Assembly (NCBI GenBank): GCA_020137815.1
Contig: CM035361.1
Location: forward strand, 2,722,662-2,786,661
Source of the DNA: Hormiphora californensis
Lineage: Eukaryota > Ctenophora > Tentaculata > Cydippida > Pleurobrachiidae
Reading direction: 5' to 3'
Length of the DNA stretch: 64,000 nucleotides
In this document: positions 24,537 through 36,928 of the stretch, one piece after another
Layout: every line of letters starts with the position of its first letter
Position numbering within the stretch: the first letter of the stretch is position 1
The notes under the pieces: generated by a model
The model's input: the letters and a program-made list of their open reading frames with translations, nothing else
What the model was told of the DNA's origin: nothing
Database searches by the model: none
Position numbers and translations under genes: made by a program

Positions 24537-25290
24537 GGGTAAGCTGGGGTAAAATGGCCCATTTTTTAACGTTTTAGGTTCTAAAATACGCAATTTATAC
24601 AGCAGGAAGAAAAAAATTATATAGGCTATCCAATGAAACCTTTTCCTTTCAGCCGAGCTAAATTTTAAAATCTACAAGTTTTATTTAATGGGTTAATTAA
24701 TCAATTCAAATAATTTGGTGAGGCGTTTTTTGGAAAATTTGCACCGGGGCAAAGTGGCCCAAGCCAATAGCATTGCTCGATTTTATCACGTGCCTGGTGT
24801 TGTTAGACGAAACGATCAAACTAGGGGCAAAGTGGCCCATGTTCTGCACCGGAACATGGGCCACTTTGCCCCTAATTTGATCGTCTGTACTACATTTTTG
24901 TGCATTCCAATGTCACGTGGTATTGCAGGCACCATTTCATTGGTCCTAGAGGTGGGCCACTTTGCCCCAGACCGGACCACTTTGCCCCGGAGAGTGGGCC
25001 ATATTTGCCCCGATTTCACAAAATTAACAATTAAGACAACAAAAATGCCAATTTCTTCAAAAATTTTTATACCACGTTTTAGAGAATTATAAAGCCTAAC
25101 TGGCAGTTTTTGCAAAATTAAAATCGGCCAACCCAAACAGAAATGACAGCAGTTTTAAAGCGAAAATTCGGAACAGAACGAGCAGGTCTCCGCTGGAGAA
25201 AAAGTCACGTGACCACATGTAATAACTAGGGCCACTTTGCCCCATACATGGGCCACTTTACCCCACGGGCCATTTTACCCCAGCTTACCC
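24537..25290. mobile_element. 754 bp MITE with GGGTAAGCTGGGGTAAAATGG ends
   Basis: The left end GGGTAAGCTGGGGTAAAATG and right end CATTTTACCCCAGCTTACCC are inverted. TA flanks both sides. The duplicate locus at 62,389-62,391 reads CAAATA|CCATG without the element, so it is a directly observed empty site. The interior repeats GGGCAAAGTGGCCCA in both directions and has a central palindrome near 24,845. Open frames across it (about 106 and 125 aa) are repeat-driven. Confidence 0.92.
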
Positions 25291-26814
25291 TACCATGTTC
25301 CCACTATAACTGCAAGCAGCACTGTTAGTGTCGGCCATCGCATCCAGGGTAGGCGTAATACTGTTAAATATCATCACATTACTATGAGTCAGAGTTGTAG
25401 AATGGCCTACAACTCTGGCAACTAGATTCTATGAGCCAGAGTTAATAAGTAATCAGAAGAGGATTAGTCACTGATCTTTCGGTCCTTTCCCCAACAATTT
25501 ACAACATTTTTTCCCCGCCCTTTTGCAAAAAGGCATAGGGGTTTAGAATTCGACAAGTTTACATACTAGTGAAGTGTCACGCTTTTTTGTCCTGTAACGT
25601 AACCCATCCATAGCAACCATCCAGTGCGGAGTGCTCAAAATATCATTTGAAATACTTCACACACGCTCTAATCCAAATTGTCCACGAAGGCGACGCCCGC
25701 AAAGTTATTACAGTGCTGAAATGACGCACTTTCATTAGAACGCGCAGCCCGGCGCCGCACGCCCCTTCCTGTTTGCAATTCATTACGTTCATCGTTCGTC
25801 ATGTGTTCGTCATTACAATTGCGCTCTGGTATTGTCATTGATTACATGAGGTCAGTTGAGTGGAGATCACATAGACTAGAAAAGCTAAAGGAGCCTAATT
25901 AGGCAGCTCATCACCTGCACTGTTCTGTCTCACCTTTCAGAACCTCATTAGGTCATGGGTGATGGGATGTAATTAGGAGTGTCACATGCCAATGGCGGGG
26001 AAATACAGTACTATGGATACATAGTGCAACTATTCTTGTTGATTAAAAATCTTTTTCCGTTATTTATCTGTTTCCATTTCTAATTTCCTTATTCTGCCCT
26101 GTGAGGGTTTGCTCTCCCCCGCTGTACTGCCAGATTCAATAAAATCACGAGGAGAATGAGAGGGAGGGAGGGAGAGCGGAAATAAAGGATGGGAAGAGGG
26201 AGGAGGGGGGGATATGTTAAAATGAGAGATTTGTAGGAACGATAACGGGAAAACGGGGCTGTTTAGCGAGAGAGGCCTGCATGTCATAGGGGGATGAGAG
26301 GCAATGGAGGAGCGAGAAGTCGGGGAGAGAGGGGAGGGAGAAGAGAGAAAAGGGGAAAAGAAGAAGATTTTGCTTTTTAATTTTTGGGGGTCTATTCTGC
26401 CTTTTCTAACCCGATAGGTAAGATTCTGCAGTATATTTTCCCTTGTTGTTAAAGGGGGCCCGGATTAGTTCCCCGGGTGGGGTCCCGGAACTCCTCTTCC
26501 GTCCCCTTCTCCTTTCTTAATTGGAAATCTTCTTTATAGCCATTTCCCCATGATGCTCTTCTGCCCTTCGGCTAGCTCGCTGCTCAATAGTTTATCCCTG
26601 TTTTTTTCTCTAGGGTACCAACCTCGGTCCCCTGCAGTTTATTTGGCGTTGCTTAAACTGGCTTCATATTTACTTAAATAGTCTGTAGAAACACTAGCTG
26701 AAAAGGTGATTCAGAAAAGCTCCGTGCAGTAAGGGGTTTTCAGACCACAGTCAGACGCTAACTAGCTCCTGTCGGCTTTAATCAATCGAGATTGTCAAAA
26801 GAAAAGTGAACAGT

Positions 26815-26897
26815 ATTTGACCCCGATTTAGCGGACACGCCGATTTTAATGGACGAAAACCTTTCCCCCAAGGGTGCCGTTAAATCGGGGTCCGACT
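26815..26897. mobile_element. One-ended pogo-like MITE remnant
   Basis: Carries TTTGACCCCGATTTAGCGGA internally and ends CCGTTAAATCGGGGTCCGAC. The left terminus is missing. The equivalent remnant in the duplicate is at 63,462-63,544. Confidence 0.75.
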
Positions 26898-27084
26898 ATA
26901 TATCCAAATTTATTAAACAACAAAATCCGTTAGCAATTTAGTGAAGAAAAACAACAGCAACAACAGCAAAAGCGGACAAGTAAAGTCTCCAACGGTTTCT
27001 GATCATCTCAATCTCGAAGAGAAGGACCTGATCTGAACAGGAGGGGATCCATCGTCCACCCGTGACCCGTTGCTGTGGGTACCT

Positions 27085-27091
27085 GATTGGT

Positions 27092-27122
<31 letters not shown>

Positions 27123-27200
27123 CTAAAAACAACAACACCAACAACAACTAAAAACAACTACACCAACAACAACACTAACAACAACACCAACAACAGCAGC
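27085..27200. repeat. (CAA)n microsatellite
   Basis: Trinucleotide array upstream of the sushi start exon. The duplicate at 63,720-63,850 has diverged to CAACAAGAA units. Confidence 0.9.
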
Positions 27201-27639
27201 GGATAAGTCTCCAACGGTTCCTGATCATCTAAGTCTTGAAGAGAGGGACCTGATCCAATAGGAAGAGATCTACCTGCTGTGGGTACCTGATTGGTACTTC
27301 ACACAGTCCTCAGCAGGATGAAACTGCTGATAAAGATGCTCATTTGGCTGGTGATGGTTATCAGCATAGCAAGTACGTGATGGGTCAATCTTTTGATTTA
27401 TCAGTTATTAAATAATGATGTAATTTATGTAATCATTTCCACACTGTCTTAGAAACCCAGCCAAGTTGTGGATTGTATCTTTTAAATGGACGGAATTACA
27501 ACACATCTGCCATGGGAATATATGAAAAAGAAGTGTATAACCAAGGTAACATTATCTAACTATCTAGGTGAAAACCATCGTACCGTGTAGTATGTACTGG
27601 CTCTTATTAGTTTTTCATCTCATGTTTTGAGTGCACAAC

Positions 27640-28990
27640 TTCTCTCTCTTTCTCTCTCCTCTCCTATCTGTTTTCCTCTCTCTCTCTCTCTCCTCCGTCT
27701 CCTCTTTCCTTTCCTCTATCTCTCTTCTGTTCTCGGTCGTTCTTCTCATCTTTCTTTCTCTCTCTCTCTCTCCTCTCTTTCTTTTCTCTCTCTCTCTCAG
27801 GCAGTCTCTCTTCCTCGTCTCTGTGCTTTTTCGTTCTGTGTGCTTCCTTGCCGCGTTCGTAGGCTACCTTGCCAGGTGACTCGGTCCGTGGGCTGACTGT
27901 TGTTACTCATCCATGCGCGGCCTTTTGGCGTTTTTCGGGGACCGTCTGGTATGGGGCTCGTGTGTACCCGACTCGGGAGTTGTCGTGGGGTTTCGTCTCT
28001 TCTACGGTGTTTTGGGATGGGTGTCCTCGGTTACTTTTTGGGGTGTGCGTCTCGTCCAGGTTCTTGGTCAGGGGTCGGGTGTGGTTTTGCTTTTGGCTGG
28101 CTTGTTTTTGGGGGTGTGCGTCTTTAGCGTAGCATTGGAGAAGGGTACGGGTCGGACTCCGCTCATGTCAGAGTCTCTCTCGGGGTGGGCCCTTGGTGCC
28201 TGCTATCGCTCGGGTTGTTCGGGTGGTCGCGGGTTCGTCTAGGCGTGCCTCTCGCTTCTCGGTGGGTCTCGTTAGTGGTCTCCCTCGGTGCTGTTTTTTT
28301 TCTCCGCTCTCGTGTGCATCTCGGCTCGTCTTCAGGCTTCTCGGGAATCGATGTCTCTTGTCCGGTGAGTGCCCGTTCTCTCGGGTGTGGGGGGGAGTTT
28401 CTTGCCAGGGTTGTCCGCTCTCGTTGCTCTTGAGGTTATCTGGTTTGTCGTCTCTCTCTCGTCGTCTCTCTCGTCTCTCTCGTGGCTCCTCTGTCGCTCG
28501 TCGTTCCGGGGGTCTTGCTCTCCTGCTCCGTCCTCTCTGCCCTTTTTCGGTCGTGCTCCTGCGTCAGTCTCCTCGCTCGCTAGTGCTCGTTTTGCTCCTC
28601 TCATCTGCCGTCCTTCTCTTCTCCAGGTTCTCTCTCTATGGGGGCTTGCTGGTCTTTTGTCTCTTGCATGCTCTTTCTGGGGGGACCTCGTCTCTCTCTC
28701 CTCTTGCTTATTTTTTTCCGGCGTCTCTCTCAATCGGATCGTCTCTTCGGGGTCCTCTCTTGTATGTTGGCTTTGCAATGTGTCAGTCTTTCGGGCTCTT
28801 TCCTCTCGTCGTCCGTCTTCGACCTCTTTCGCGGGTTTAAGTCGTCGCGGGCGGCTGGGCTCTTCATCCTTCTCTTCTGTTCTGTCTTTTTTCGTCTCTT
28901 TCGCGTCTCGCGCTACGGTGTGGGTCTGCTCTTGTTCGTTTCTTCTCCCCTCTCGTTCGGCTTTTTGTTGTGCCTTTGACTCCTTTTCTT
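27640..28990 (+). repeat. A-poor C/T/G-rich low-complexity expansion in sushi intron 2
   Basis: The same intron in paralog 2 (54,017-54,226) is about 210 bp with a short CT tract. Here it is 1.5 kb and the plus strand is nearly devoid of A. Because stop codons need A, all plus frames stay open for long stretches (up to about 220 codons), and the minus strand has a 148-codon frame. I regard none as a gene. Confidence 0.8.
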
Positions 28991-29474
28991 GTTTCCTTCT
29001 CTTCTTTTCTATTAAGATTTTTAGTTATTAGGGCTGACCGTAAAAGAGAGCTAGAACATGAAAAAAGTACATATTTTTAAAACAAGTTTCTCCTCAGGTG
29101 AAACATTCAACATCACATGTGAGGATGGATACAGTCTACCGATGGATGAGACAAACAAAACCCTAACCTGTAGTGGAGTGATGGTCAGGGAGGGTTTTAG
29201 GTGAGTAAATCTACACCACTGTGCAAAACAAGTAAGTTGATATTACGTTTTAGCTAAATAATTTAACGGACTCTGGCAATCCAAAAAACATAGTACTTGT
29301 TTAAAGTTGTCAGGAAGTTCGTGGAACCGCAGCACTGTTCTGATACTTGATGGTGAAGCGCAAACAAATTTTATCTTTTCATTTCAGTGTCCAGGAAAAC
29401 AGTTGACCAGGATATTCTTACTCTGTTTTCCCGCGGTTATGAATTAATGGTTGGCAGATGTAGTAATGATGAAT

Positions 29475-29515
29475 ACAGTCGGACCCCGATTTATACTGTG
29501 TCCTCGGGAGAAAAA
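29475..29515. mobile_element. Pogo-like MITE end fragment
   Basis: TACAGTCGGACCCCGATTTA is followed by unrelated C-rich sequence; no matching right end was found. Confidence 0.5.
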
Positions 29516-29689
29516 GGCCCCCCCCCGCCCGCGACATACGGCACCGTCCGAGACTAACCACCAACCCCCCCAAGTCCGCTGTCACCACCAGTCTAGTTTC
29601 GCTAGTACGTCGGAGTGGAGTTCGTACAAACAGAAGTTGATCTGCTGGCCTACTGCCATACAACCCACACCGTTATTCTAACGAAATAA

Positions 29690-30090
29690 TAAATAACTTG
29701 ACCAAAAATTTTCAGACCTCTAGCTCAAATTCATTTTTTGATCGTAATGAACCTTGTCATTCATTACATTTCACCAATATGTTTGGACAACAATTATTCC
29801 TTTCTATCTTTTCTTTCCGATGTGACTGAAAAGCCACTAAATTGGACTACCACACGAGACACCGTGTATGGTTTTTTCTTCTTAAAGTTAGTTAGGTTTA
29901 GTTTGAGTTTTTCAGTATTCCGAATCGGTCTAAGTGTGGAGTCACGTATACGGCTGAAGGGGGAGAGAGGGTTGTTTGGCATGAATCTGTACTTTTTGAA
30001 ATGTCTTTTTTCCCTTTTTGAATCACATCACCCTAAATTGGTAAACAACCCTTTGGCGGCCGGGATTTTTTTATTTACTTTTTCTAGAGT

Positions 30091-30121
<31 letters not shown>

Positions 30122-31165
30122 TTTGAAGTTTTAAATTTTTTTAAAGTCAACTTAAAAAAACCCAAAGAGAAAACTTAGGGGGGGAAAAACTTCAAAAAAC
30201 TTCAAAAACTTAAAAAAACAAATATCTCCAAACCTTTTTGAAGAGGATGTTGTAAAAAAATTTTGTATAAACCCGGGGGCGCGATGTTTTGGTTTTGTCC
30301 TGTTTTTTTCATACTCCCTTTAAATAAAAAATTTGTTTTTTTAAAAAAACTGGAAAAAAAGGGTGTGGCCCCCAAAAAATTTTTTAAAAATTTACCCCAT
30401 AATTTTTTAAAACTTTTTTCATTTCTGGGCAACTTTTATTATAAAAAAATAATCTTTTTTACAAAAACATTTAAATTTTTACACCAAATTGTGCCATGGA
30501 TTTTATGGCTAGGAATCATTGTAAAAACCAATTTGTGGTAGAAAAAGGCAAAAGGAAAGGATAAAGCCAAATATGATTTTAAACATGAAAAACCAAAAAG
30601 TGAAATAGCATGTAGATTAAAATAGTTTTGGTTTTTTAAATTTTTGAAATTTTTTTAAGCAACTTCAAAAACTTCAAAAATCAAAAAGAGGTGGAAAAAA
30701 TTCAAATTAAAAAATTCAGCCGGCCCCCCCCAAGTGCGTACCCAAAAATTTTGCACGTATCTGGAAAAATGGTGACGGTGATTTGGGGGGGCTTTTTTTG
30801 CCCCCCCTACAAGTAACAGGTCAAAATTTTTCAAATTTTGTTCGATCCGTGAAATTTGTAGGGGCAATTCAAATTTTTGCCTCATTTCAGGAAAAATATT
30901 ACACTCACATGTCGATAATTAATCCTTACACCCACCGGGGCATCCCCAAACAAAAACAACCTGTGGAGCGGGCCTTTGGGATTTCCCAAAATAACGAGGT
31001 ATTGAAGGTAACCCCGAAATAATTAGGTAAAAGTCTAAACCCATCTCTTTTATCATTCTCAAATGATGAAATGTATAGTGTATCTTAACCAACACAGCTG
31101 AAAACGAAAAAAAAAAAGCACCCTTCCCCAGAGCTTTTGCAACCCCTTTTATTAACAAAGTAAAA
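29690..31165. other. Probable low-quality / homopolymer-distorted sequence
   Basis: Contains a run of more than 25 G near 30,091 and many stretched A, T, C and G runs (for example CCCCCCCAAG). CCP exons expected here from the paralog are unreadable. The open frames are not credible. Confidence 0.6.
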
Positions 31166-31814
31166 AAAACATCCCGTTAAAAACATACGAAGGTGGTACA
31201 GTTTACATTGACACAATTCACTGCAACGATGGTTACACTCTTATTACGTATGTTGGTGTAGATAAGTGGACATGTAATAAGAACAATGAAGGGCTCCTTC
31301 AATGGGATCCTGAATATTTTCCCTCTTGCATAGAAAGTAAGTACACATCGTGAATCGTGATCATTCAACATAAGAATCTAATCACATAATCATGACATGG
31401 TGTTAATTATGGTTTTAGACCCCTCTTATGGTTTTAGACCCCGCTCTATTACACTATTACAGCAGCTTCCAACACAATTGATTTCACGATTCAACTCCCT
31501 GACATATTATTTCATTTTAGACTGTGATGATGTTACAGTAAAAAACTCAGTTGAGGGAACCTACCAAGGTGCAAGTCCATATGAGGAACTGGAGATTAAA
31601 TGCAAAAACCATTTTGCTAGAATCGGTAAGTGTACTATTTGGAAAAAATTGATTCAAAATATTTAAAGCCCTTATCATGAAATAATGTTCTTCTGTTTCA
31701 AGAGCATCCATTTTGTCATGCGAGGTGAAGGATATAACGGATTCTCCGACCGTTTATTATAATCCATCCCCACCAACGTGTGAAAGAGTCAGTAAGTATA
31801 CATTGTAAACTGCA

Positions 31815-31895
31815 AGTACAGGCAAACCTCAATTCACTGGACCTCTTTCCCGAGGAATTCGGTAAATCGAGGTTTTCCGAAACCTTGTAAAATGG
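31815..31895. mobile_element. Fragment of a second pogo-like family
   Basis: CAGGCAAACCTCAATTCACTG with TTCGGTAAATCGAGGTTTTC nearby resembles pogo/Tigger-type termini (CAGG..AACCTCG..), but differs from the CAGTCGGACCCC family. The right end was not found. Confidence 0.35.
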
Positions 31896-31899
31896 GGGG

Positions 31900-32930
31900 T
31901 AACTCGTACGTATTAAATGAGTTTGTCCTGATAGATGTTACAGATTAGACAAAAAAAAACAAAAAAAGTGAAGCTTTCGATTTTTTTTTGTAATTTGGAA
32001 AATAATTGGTGTTTATCTGTACAACCAGAATTGAAAGGGGGTTCGGTTGTGTTTTTCTTGGTCCAATTTTAACACGAGGAAATTTTGACAGATCTCCAAA
32101 AATTTCTTAAAAAAAAATTCAAAAAATTATTTATTTTTCATTTTACCCTGAAATTGGTGAAAGTTCTCACTTGACCCAGCTATGTAAAACATGGATTTGT
32201 ACAAGGCAGGGACATTGGACAGCTCGTAAATTTTCATATTTAACGGGTAATATAGGAAAAATTTTAACTTTTTTTAATTTTTTTTTTAATTTTATGAGGC
32301 GATCTCATGAAATTTCTGTTTTCAAAAACCATTTCATCACACAATTTTCAATTTTTGTGGTTTCCCTGTGGTTAGGCATATAAATTCTATGGGTTTAAAT
32401 TCCCCCCCATCTTTTAAAACTAAAGTTTTTTTGGGGGTTTTAAAAAAAATTGTTTGGGGTATTTTTTGGGGGGGGTTTTTGGGGGGGGGGTTTTTTAAAA
32501 ATAAAAATTTTCCCCAAAAAACCCCCGGGGGGCCCTTTTTGGGGGGTTTGGGGGGGTTTTGGGGGGACCCCTTCTCCCTTTTCCTTCTTTTCTATCTCTT
32601 CTCTCTTCTCTCTTTCCCTCTTTTTCCTTGCTTGAGCCGTAACGTTTTGCCGTTTGAATACCATTAAAATCTATCCCTATCATCCCTTATCTCACACTAT
32701 TAAACACAAGATTCTCTCCAAGCAAACAACGATTAAAAACACGTGTCACACTCCATCCCTCCCTCTCTAGTCACACTCTAATATTCTCTAAGCCTTGTGG
32801 GTTATTTTTCTCCTATACAATTTTTTTACCAAGTTAAATTTATTTGTTATCAACCCGAATTTCTTTCAAAATTATTGCTTTAATTTTGAATCTCGATTAC
32901 AGAGATGTAAAGTTGAAAACAAACGGATCT
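31900..32930. other. No gene recognised; partly low-quality
   Basis: AT-rich sequence. At 32,390-32,580 homopolymer blocks of G, C, A and T dominate, as at 3.2 and 30.1 kb. The last Rab exon would be expected around here on the minus strand, but I cannot see it. Confidence 0.5.
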
Positions 32931-32935
32931 AAAAA

Positions 32936-33052
32936 GACACATGTTACCATGGTAACCATATGTTGGGATCTAAAAAGACACATGTTACCATGGTAACCAT
33001 ATGTTGGGATCTAAAAAGATACATGTTACCATGGTAACCATATGTTGGGATC
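32936..33052. repeat. Three copies of a 37-38 bp repeat with GTTACCATGGTAAC core
   Basis: Units read GGGATCTAAAAAGACACATG then TTACCATGGTAACCATATGTT. The 14 bp core is a perfect palindrome. Confidence 0.9.
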
Positions 33053-33151
33053 TAAATTGGGATGGATGGTTGGGAATGGGAACTACAGGAGAGGATGAGA
33101 AAACCGATGGGCTGCACCGTGCAGTGCACGCACTATGTATAGTTCATTTAC

Positions 33152-34615
<1,464 letters not shown>

Positions 34616-34827
34616 AGAACTGAAGCTGAAATAGTAATTAGCAATTAGTAAAGTTGAACGAAGCTACTATCAAAACGATAGAAAAATTAATTGTTATTGG
34701 CAATAATATACAGCTCTTTTCCTTTCGTTCTATGTTTTAATATCCTTGAAAGCTTTCAAGAATATTAAAACACATTATCCTAACTCTACTATAAAATACA
34801 CAGCTCAGATGAAAAACAGTTCACAGT

Positions 34828-34940
34828 AGGAACCGACCGACACAAGTACAAGTAAACAACCAATCAAAACTCGTTATTTAGGTCATGTGACTGGTTATCA
34901 GCCAATCAGGGACCAGTATTTCCTGATTCGGTCGGTTCCT
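34828..34940. mobile_element. AGGAACCGACCGA-family MITE, 113 bp
   Basis: The ends AGGAACCGACCGA and TCGGTCGGTTCCT are inverted. The interior holds ACCAATCA, TTATTTAGGTCATGTGAC and a second, opposite CCAATCAG. Confidence 0.85.
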
Positions 34941-35178
34941 AGACCCTAGTTCACAGTATCGCGGTTGAACTGCTACATATTCTGTTTGTAAAGCAGCAAA
35001 CAAAATTTGTACTCAAAGTCAAAATGTAGTCTATAGTGTATCGTGTGAATCAGAGAAATGTTTGGAAGTTGCATAATGCATTTTCAACTAAGCAACTAAA
35101 TGTTTTAGTAAAAGCCAACCACCCAACCACCCAACCATGGTGTGTGGACGCCGGACGGGATGAGAATCAATTCGATTG

Positions 35179-35224
35179 TTGACATAGACACCTAGTGCGG
35201 GGGTCGCGCCAGGTGTCTATGTCA
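35179..35224. mobile_element. GTGACATAGACACCT foldback, 46 bp copy
   Basis: TTGACATAGACACCTAG ... AGGTGTCTATGTCA around a GCGGGGGTCGCGCC loop. Confidence 0.7.
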
Positions 35225-35494
35225 CCAATCAATTCGATATGTTGTCAAAAAGATGGACCTTCCCAATTTTCAAAAACCCGATTTGACACAGACTGACAAA
35301 ATCTGTGACTCACAGTCACACGAGGCACGATTTTACTAGCATATCACAACATATCACATACAATGTAACAGAAAGACAAGCTTAACGTCAGACCTTTGTG
35401 TACCGGCCCTTAAGTTTGGAGATAACGGCTCCTCAAATTTCAACATGAAAGTTTCATTGAAACTCAAGCTTTTCTGACCAAGTGGTTTGCATTG

Positions 35495-35578
35495 GTGACA
35501 TAGACACCTTGCGCGACCGAGATTGAGCTCACACACAGTGTGCGGGGGTCGCGCCAGACACCTAGGTGTCTATGTCAC
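35495..35578. mobile_element. GTGACATAGACACCT foldback, 84 bp copy
   Basis: GTGACATAGACACCTTGCGCG ... GACACCTAGGTGTCTATGTCA, sharing GTGCGGGGGTCGCGCCAG with the 35,179 copy. CAAGTGGTTTGCA is directly repeated on both flanks (about 35,479 and 35,578), unusually long for a target duplication. Confidence 0.7.
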
Positions 35579-36132
35579 CAAGTGGTTTGCAGTTGAGAGC
35601 TGCACGGTGTTCCTCGCGTTTTCCTGAGTTTGTCATTCAAAACAAGGAATTTTCATGACGAATCCAATACAATGCCACAACCCGGTAAACCCATATTCCC
35701 CATAGCCCATAGGATTGGGACGCCGAATGATGTCACACTGTCAGGGCCAGGCCAATGCTCTGACCACTGTAATTCCCCCACAGTTAGCTGTGACAGATTT
35801 GTGGATGGATTTTTCCATACCCCTCATTCATTGACAAATGACAAATGTAAACAACATCAATTTCAAATTGTAAAAAGTTGGTAAAAATCAAAAACACGCA
35901 AGCGACAAACGTACAAATTTGGTCACTGTCTGACTCATTATATCCATGATACACATACTCAACAATGACACACATCAAACTCAATACAAAGCTGTCTGGC
36001 GCCGCCGACCCCATCTGAGCGCCGCCATACAGATATGGTCCGCCTAGATATCCCGCCTAGATATATCTATAGGCGGGATCTATGATATAACACCGATTAT
36101 AGCTACTTCAACAAGCACGTACTACAAGCACA

Positions 36133-36900
36133 TAACGGGTGACAACTAAAAATCTGGACAATTTTCTGTGAGCTCTAGCGCCGGCCCCGCTTGAGATACA
36201 GCTTCAGGCCAGTGATAAAACGATTTTTCAGACAATTTTGAATCAGAATAACACAACGGAAAAAACTAAAAAGTTCATTTTCATTGCGTTATCGCATCAT
36301 TTCCTCTTGACCCACCAAAGCATGTGTACGGAGATTTGAGAGTTCCGTGTGATCAGAAACGACCTTCCCGATGAGATAAAATTCTCAAATTTGAAATAAT
36401 GGTTGTTCATGCCATAACCAACATAACTACCAAGTTTCAACATTTTAGCTTATCAGGAAGTTGGTTTTCCACGTCATAAATGTTTCGAGAGATCGTCAAA
36501 ATGGCGATTTCTCAAATTACCTGTAAACTACGCTTTGAAGGGTTTGTTACAGATAATTCTGTGACTAGAATTGCGATTATCGGAGTGTGAAACAAAGTTA
36601 ATTTAGTTCAAAATCGTCTGAAAAATCATTCTATCGCTGCCCCGAAGCTGTATCTCAAAAAGAACAGGCGCTAGAGGTGCTAGAAAAGTGTGTAAATTTC
36701 AAGTACTACATGCTTTGGTGGGTCAAGAGGAAATGATGCGATATCGCAATGAAAATGAACTTTTTAGTTTTTCCCGCTGTGTTATTCTGATTCAAAATTG
36801 TCTGAAAAATCGTTCTATCACTGGCCTGAAGCTGTATCTCAAGCGGGGCCGGCGCTAGAGCTCACAGAAAATTGTCCAGATTTTTAGTTGTCACCCGTTA
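36133..36900. mobile_element. 768 bp foldback element
   Basis: The ends TAACGGGTGACAACTAAAAA and TTTTTAGTTGTCACCCGTTA are inverted. Arms of more than 300 bp mirror each other, including GCGCCGGCCCCGCTTGAG against CTCAAGCGGGGCCGGCGC. There is no coding content. Confidence 0.9.
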
Positions 36901-36928
36901 ATAATGTAAAGACTGCACGTAACAAGTG

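Larger units (their letters stand above)
23078..27372 (+). repeat. Segmental duplication, copy 1 (sushi-gene tail to next sushi start)
   Basis: This block is collinear with 59,128-64,000. It begins inside the last known sushi exon (CCGCAAGATTTTTCTAATAT at 23,080, matching 59,130), runs through the intergenic spacer and ends with the signal-peptide exon of the next gene. The copies differ by whole-element insertions (24,537-25,290 and roughly 25,510-26,040 only here; 59,731-61,234 only in copy 2), by GA-tract length and by point changes. The upstream half of the spacer is also repeated at 52,870-53,839, in front of the second sushi gene. Confidence 0.9.
27318..31791 (+). pseudogene. Sushi/CCP-repeat secreted protein, paralog 1 (decayed)
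   Basis: Exon 27318..27372 encodes the signal peptide MKLLIKMLIWLVMVISIA, almost identical to those at 53,785 and 63,962. Exon 27453..27545 begins the first CCP. Exon 29098 onward encodes GETFNITCEDGYSLPMDE but reaches an in-frame TGA at about 29,201, where the paralog runs on to a donor at 29,231. The next exon (from about 29,389, VCPGKQLT-like) has an extra base and then loses similarity. After 1.5 kb of poor sequence, CCP exons resume at about 31170..31336, 31521..31625 and 31705..31791, with clean phases (DCDDVTVKNSVEGTYQGA; SILSCEVKDITDS). The premature stop and shift suggest a pseudogene, although poor base quality in this stretch could mimic that. Confidence 0.7.
34950..36130. other. 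No gene; two GTGACATAGACACCT foldback copies
   Basis: Copies lie at 35,179-35,224 and 35,495-35,578 (listed separately). A CTAGATATATCTA palindrome lies near 36,045. No exon-like stretch was recognised. Confidence 0.5.

Noticed and set aside
24715-25136. Frames of 125 (plus) and 106 (minus) codons
   Set aside because: They lie wholly inside the 754 bp MITE and arise from its inverted GGGCAAAGTGGCCC repeats.
28193-29031. Open frames of 215 and 220 codons on plus and 148 codons on minus
   Set aside because: They lie in an A-poor low-complexity intron expansion where stop codons are rare by composition. There is no domain, no conserved pattern, and the paralogous intron lacks the sequence.
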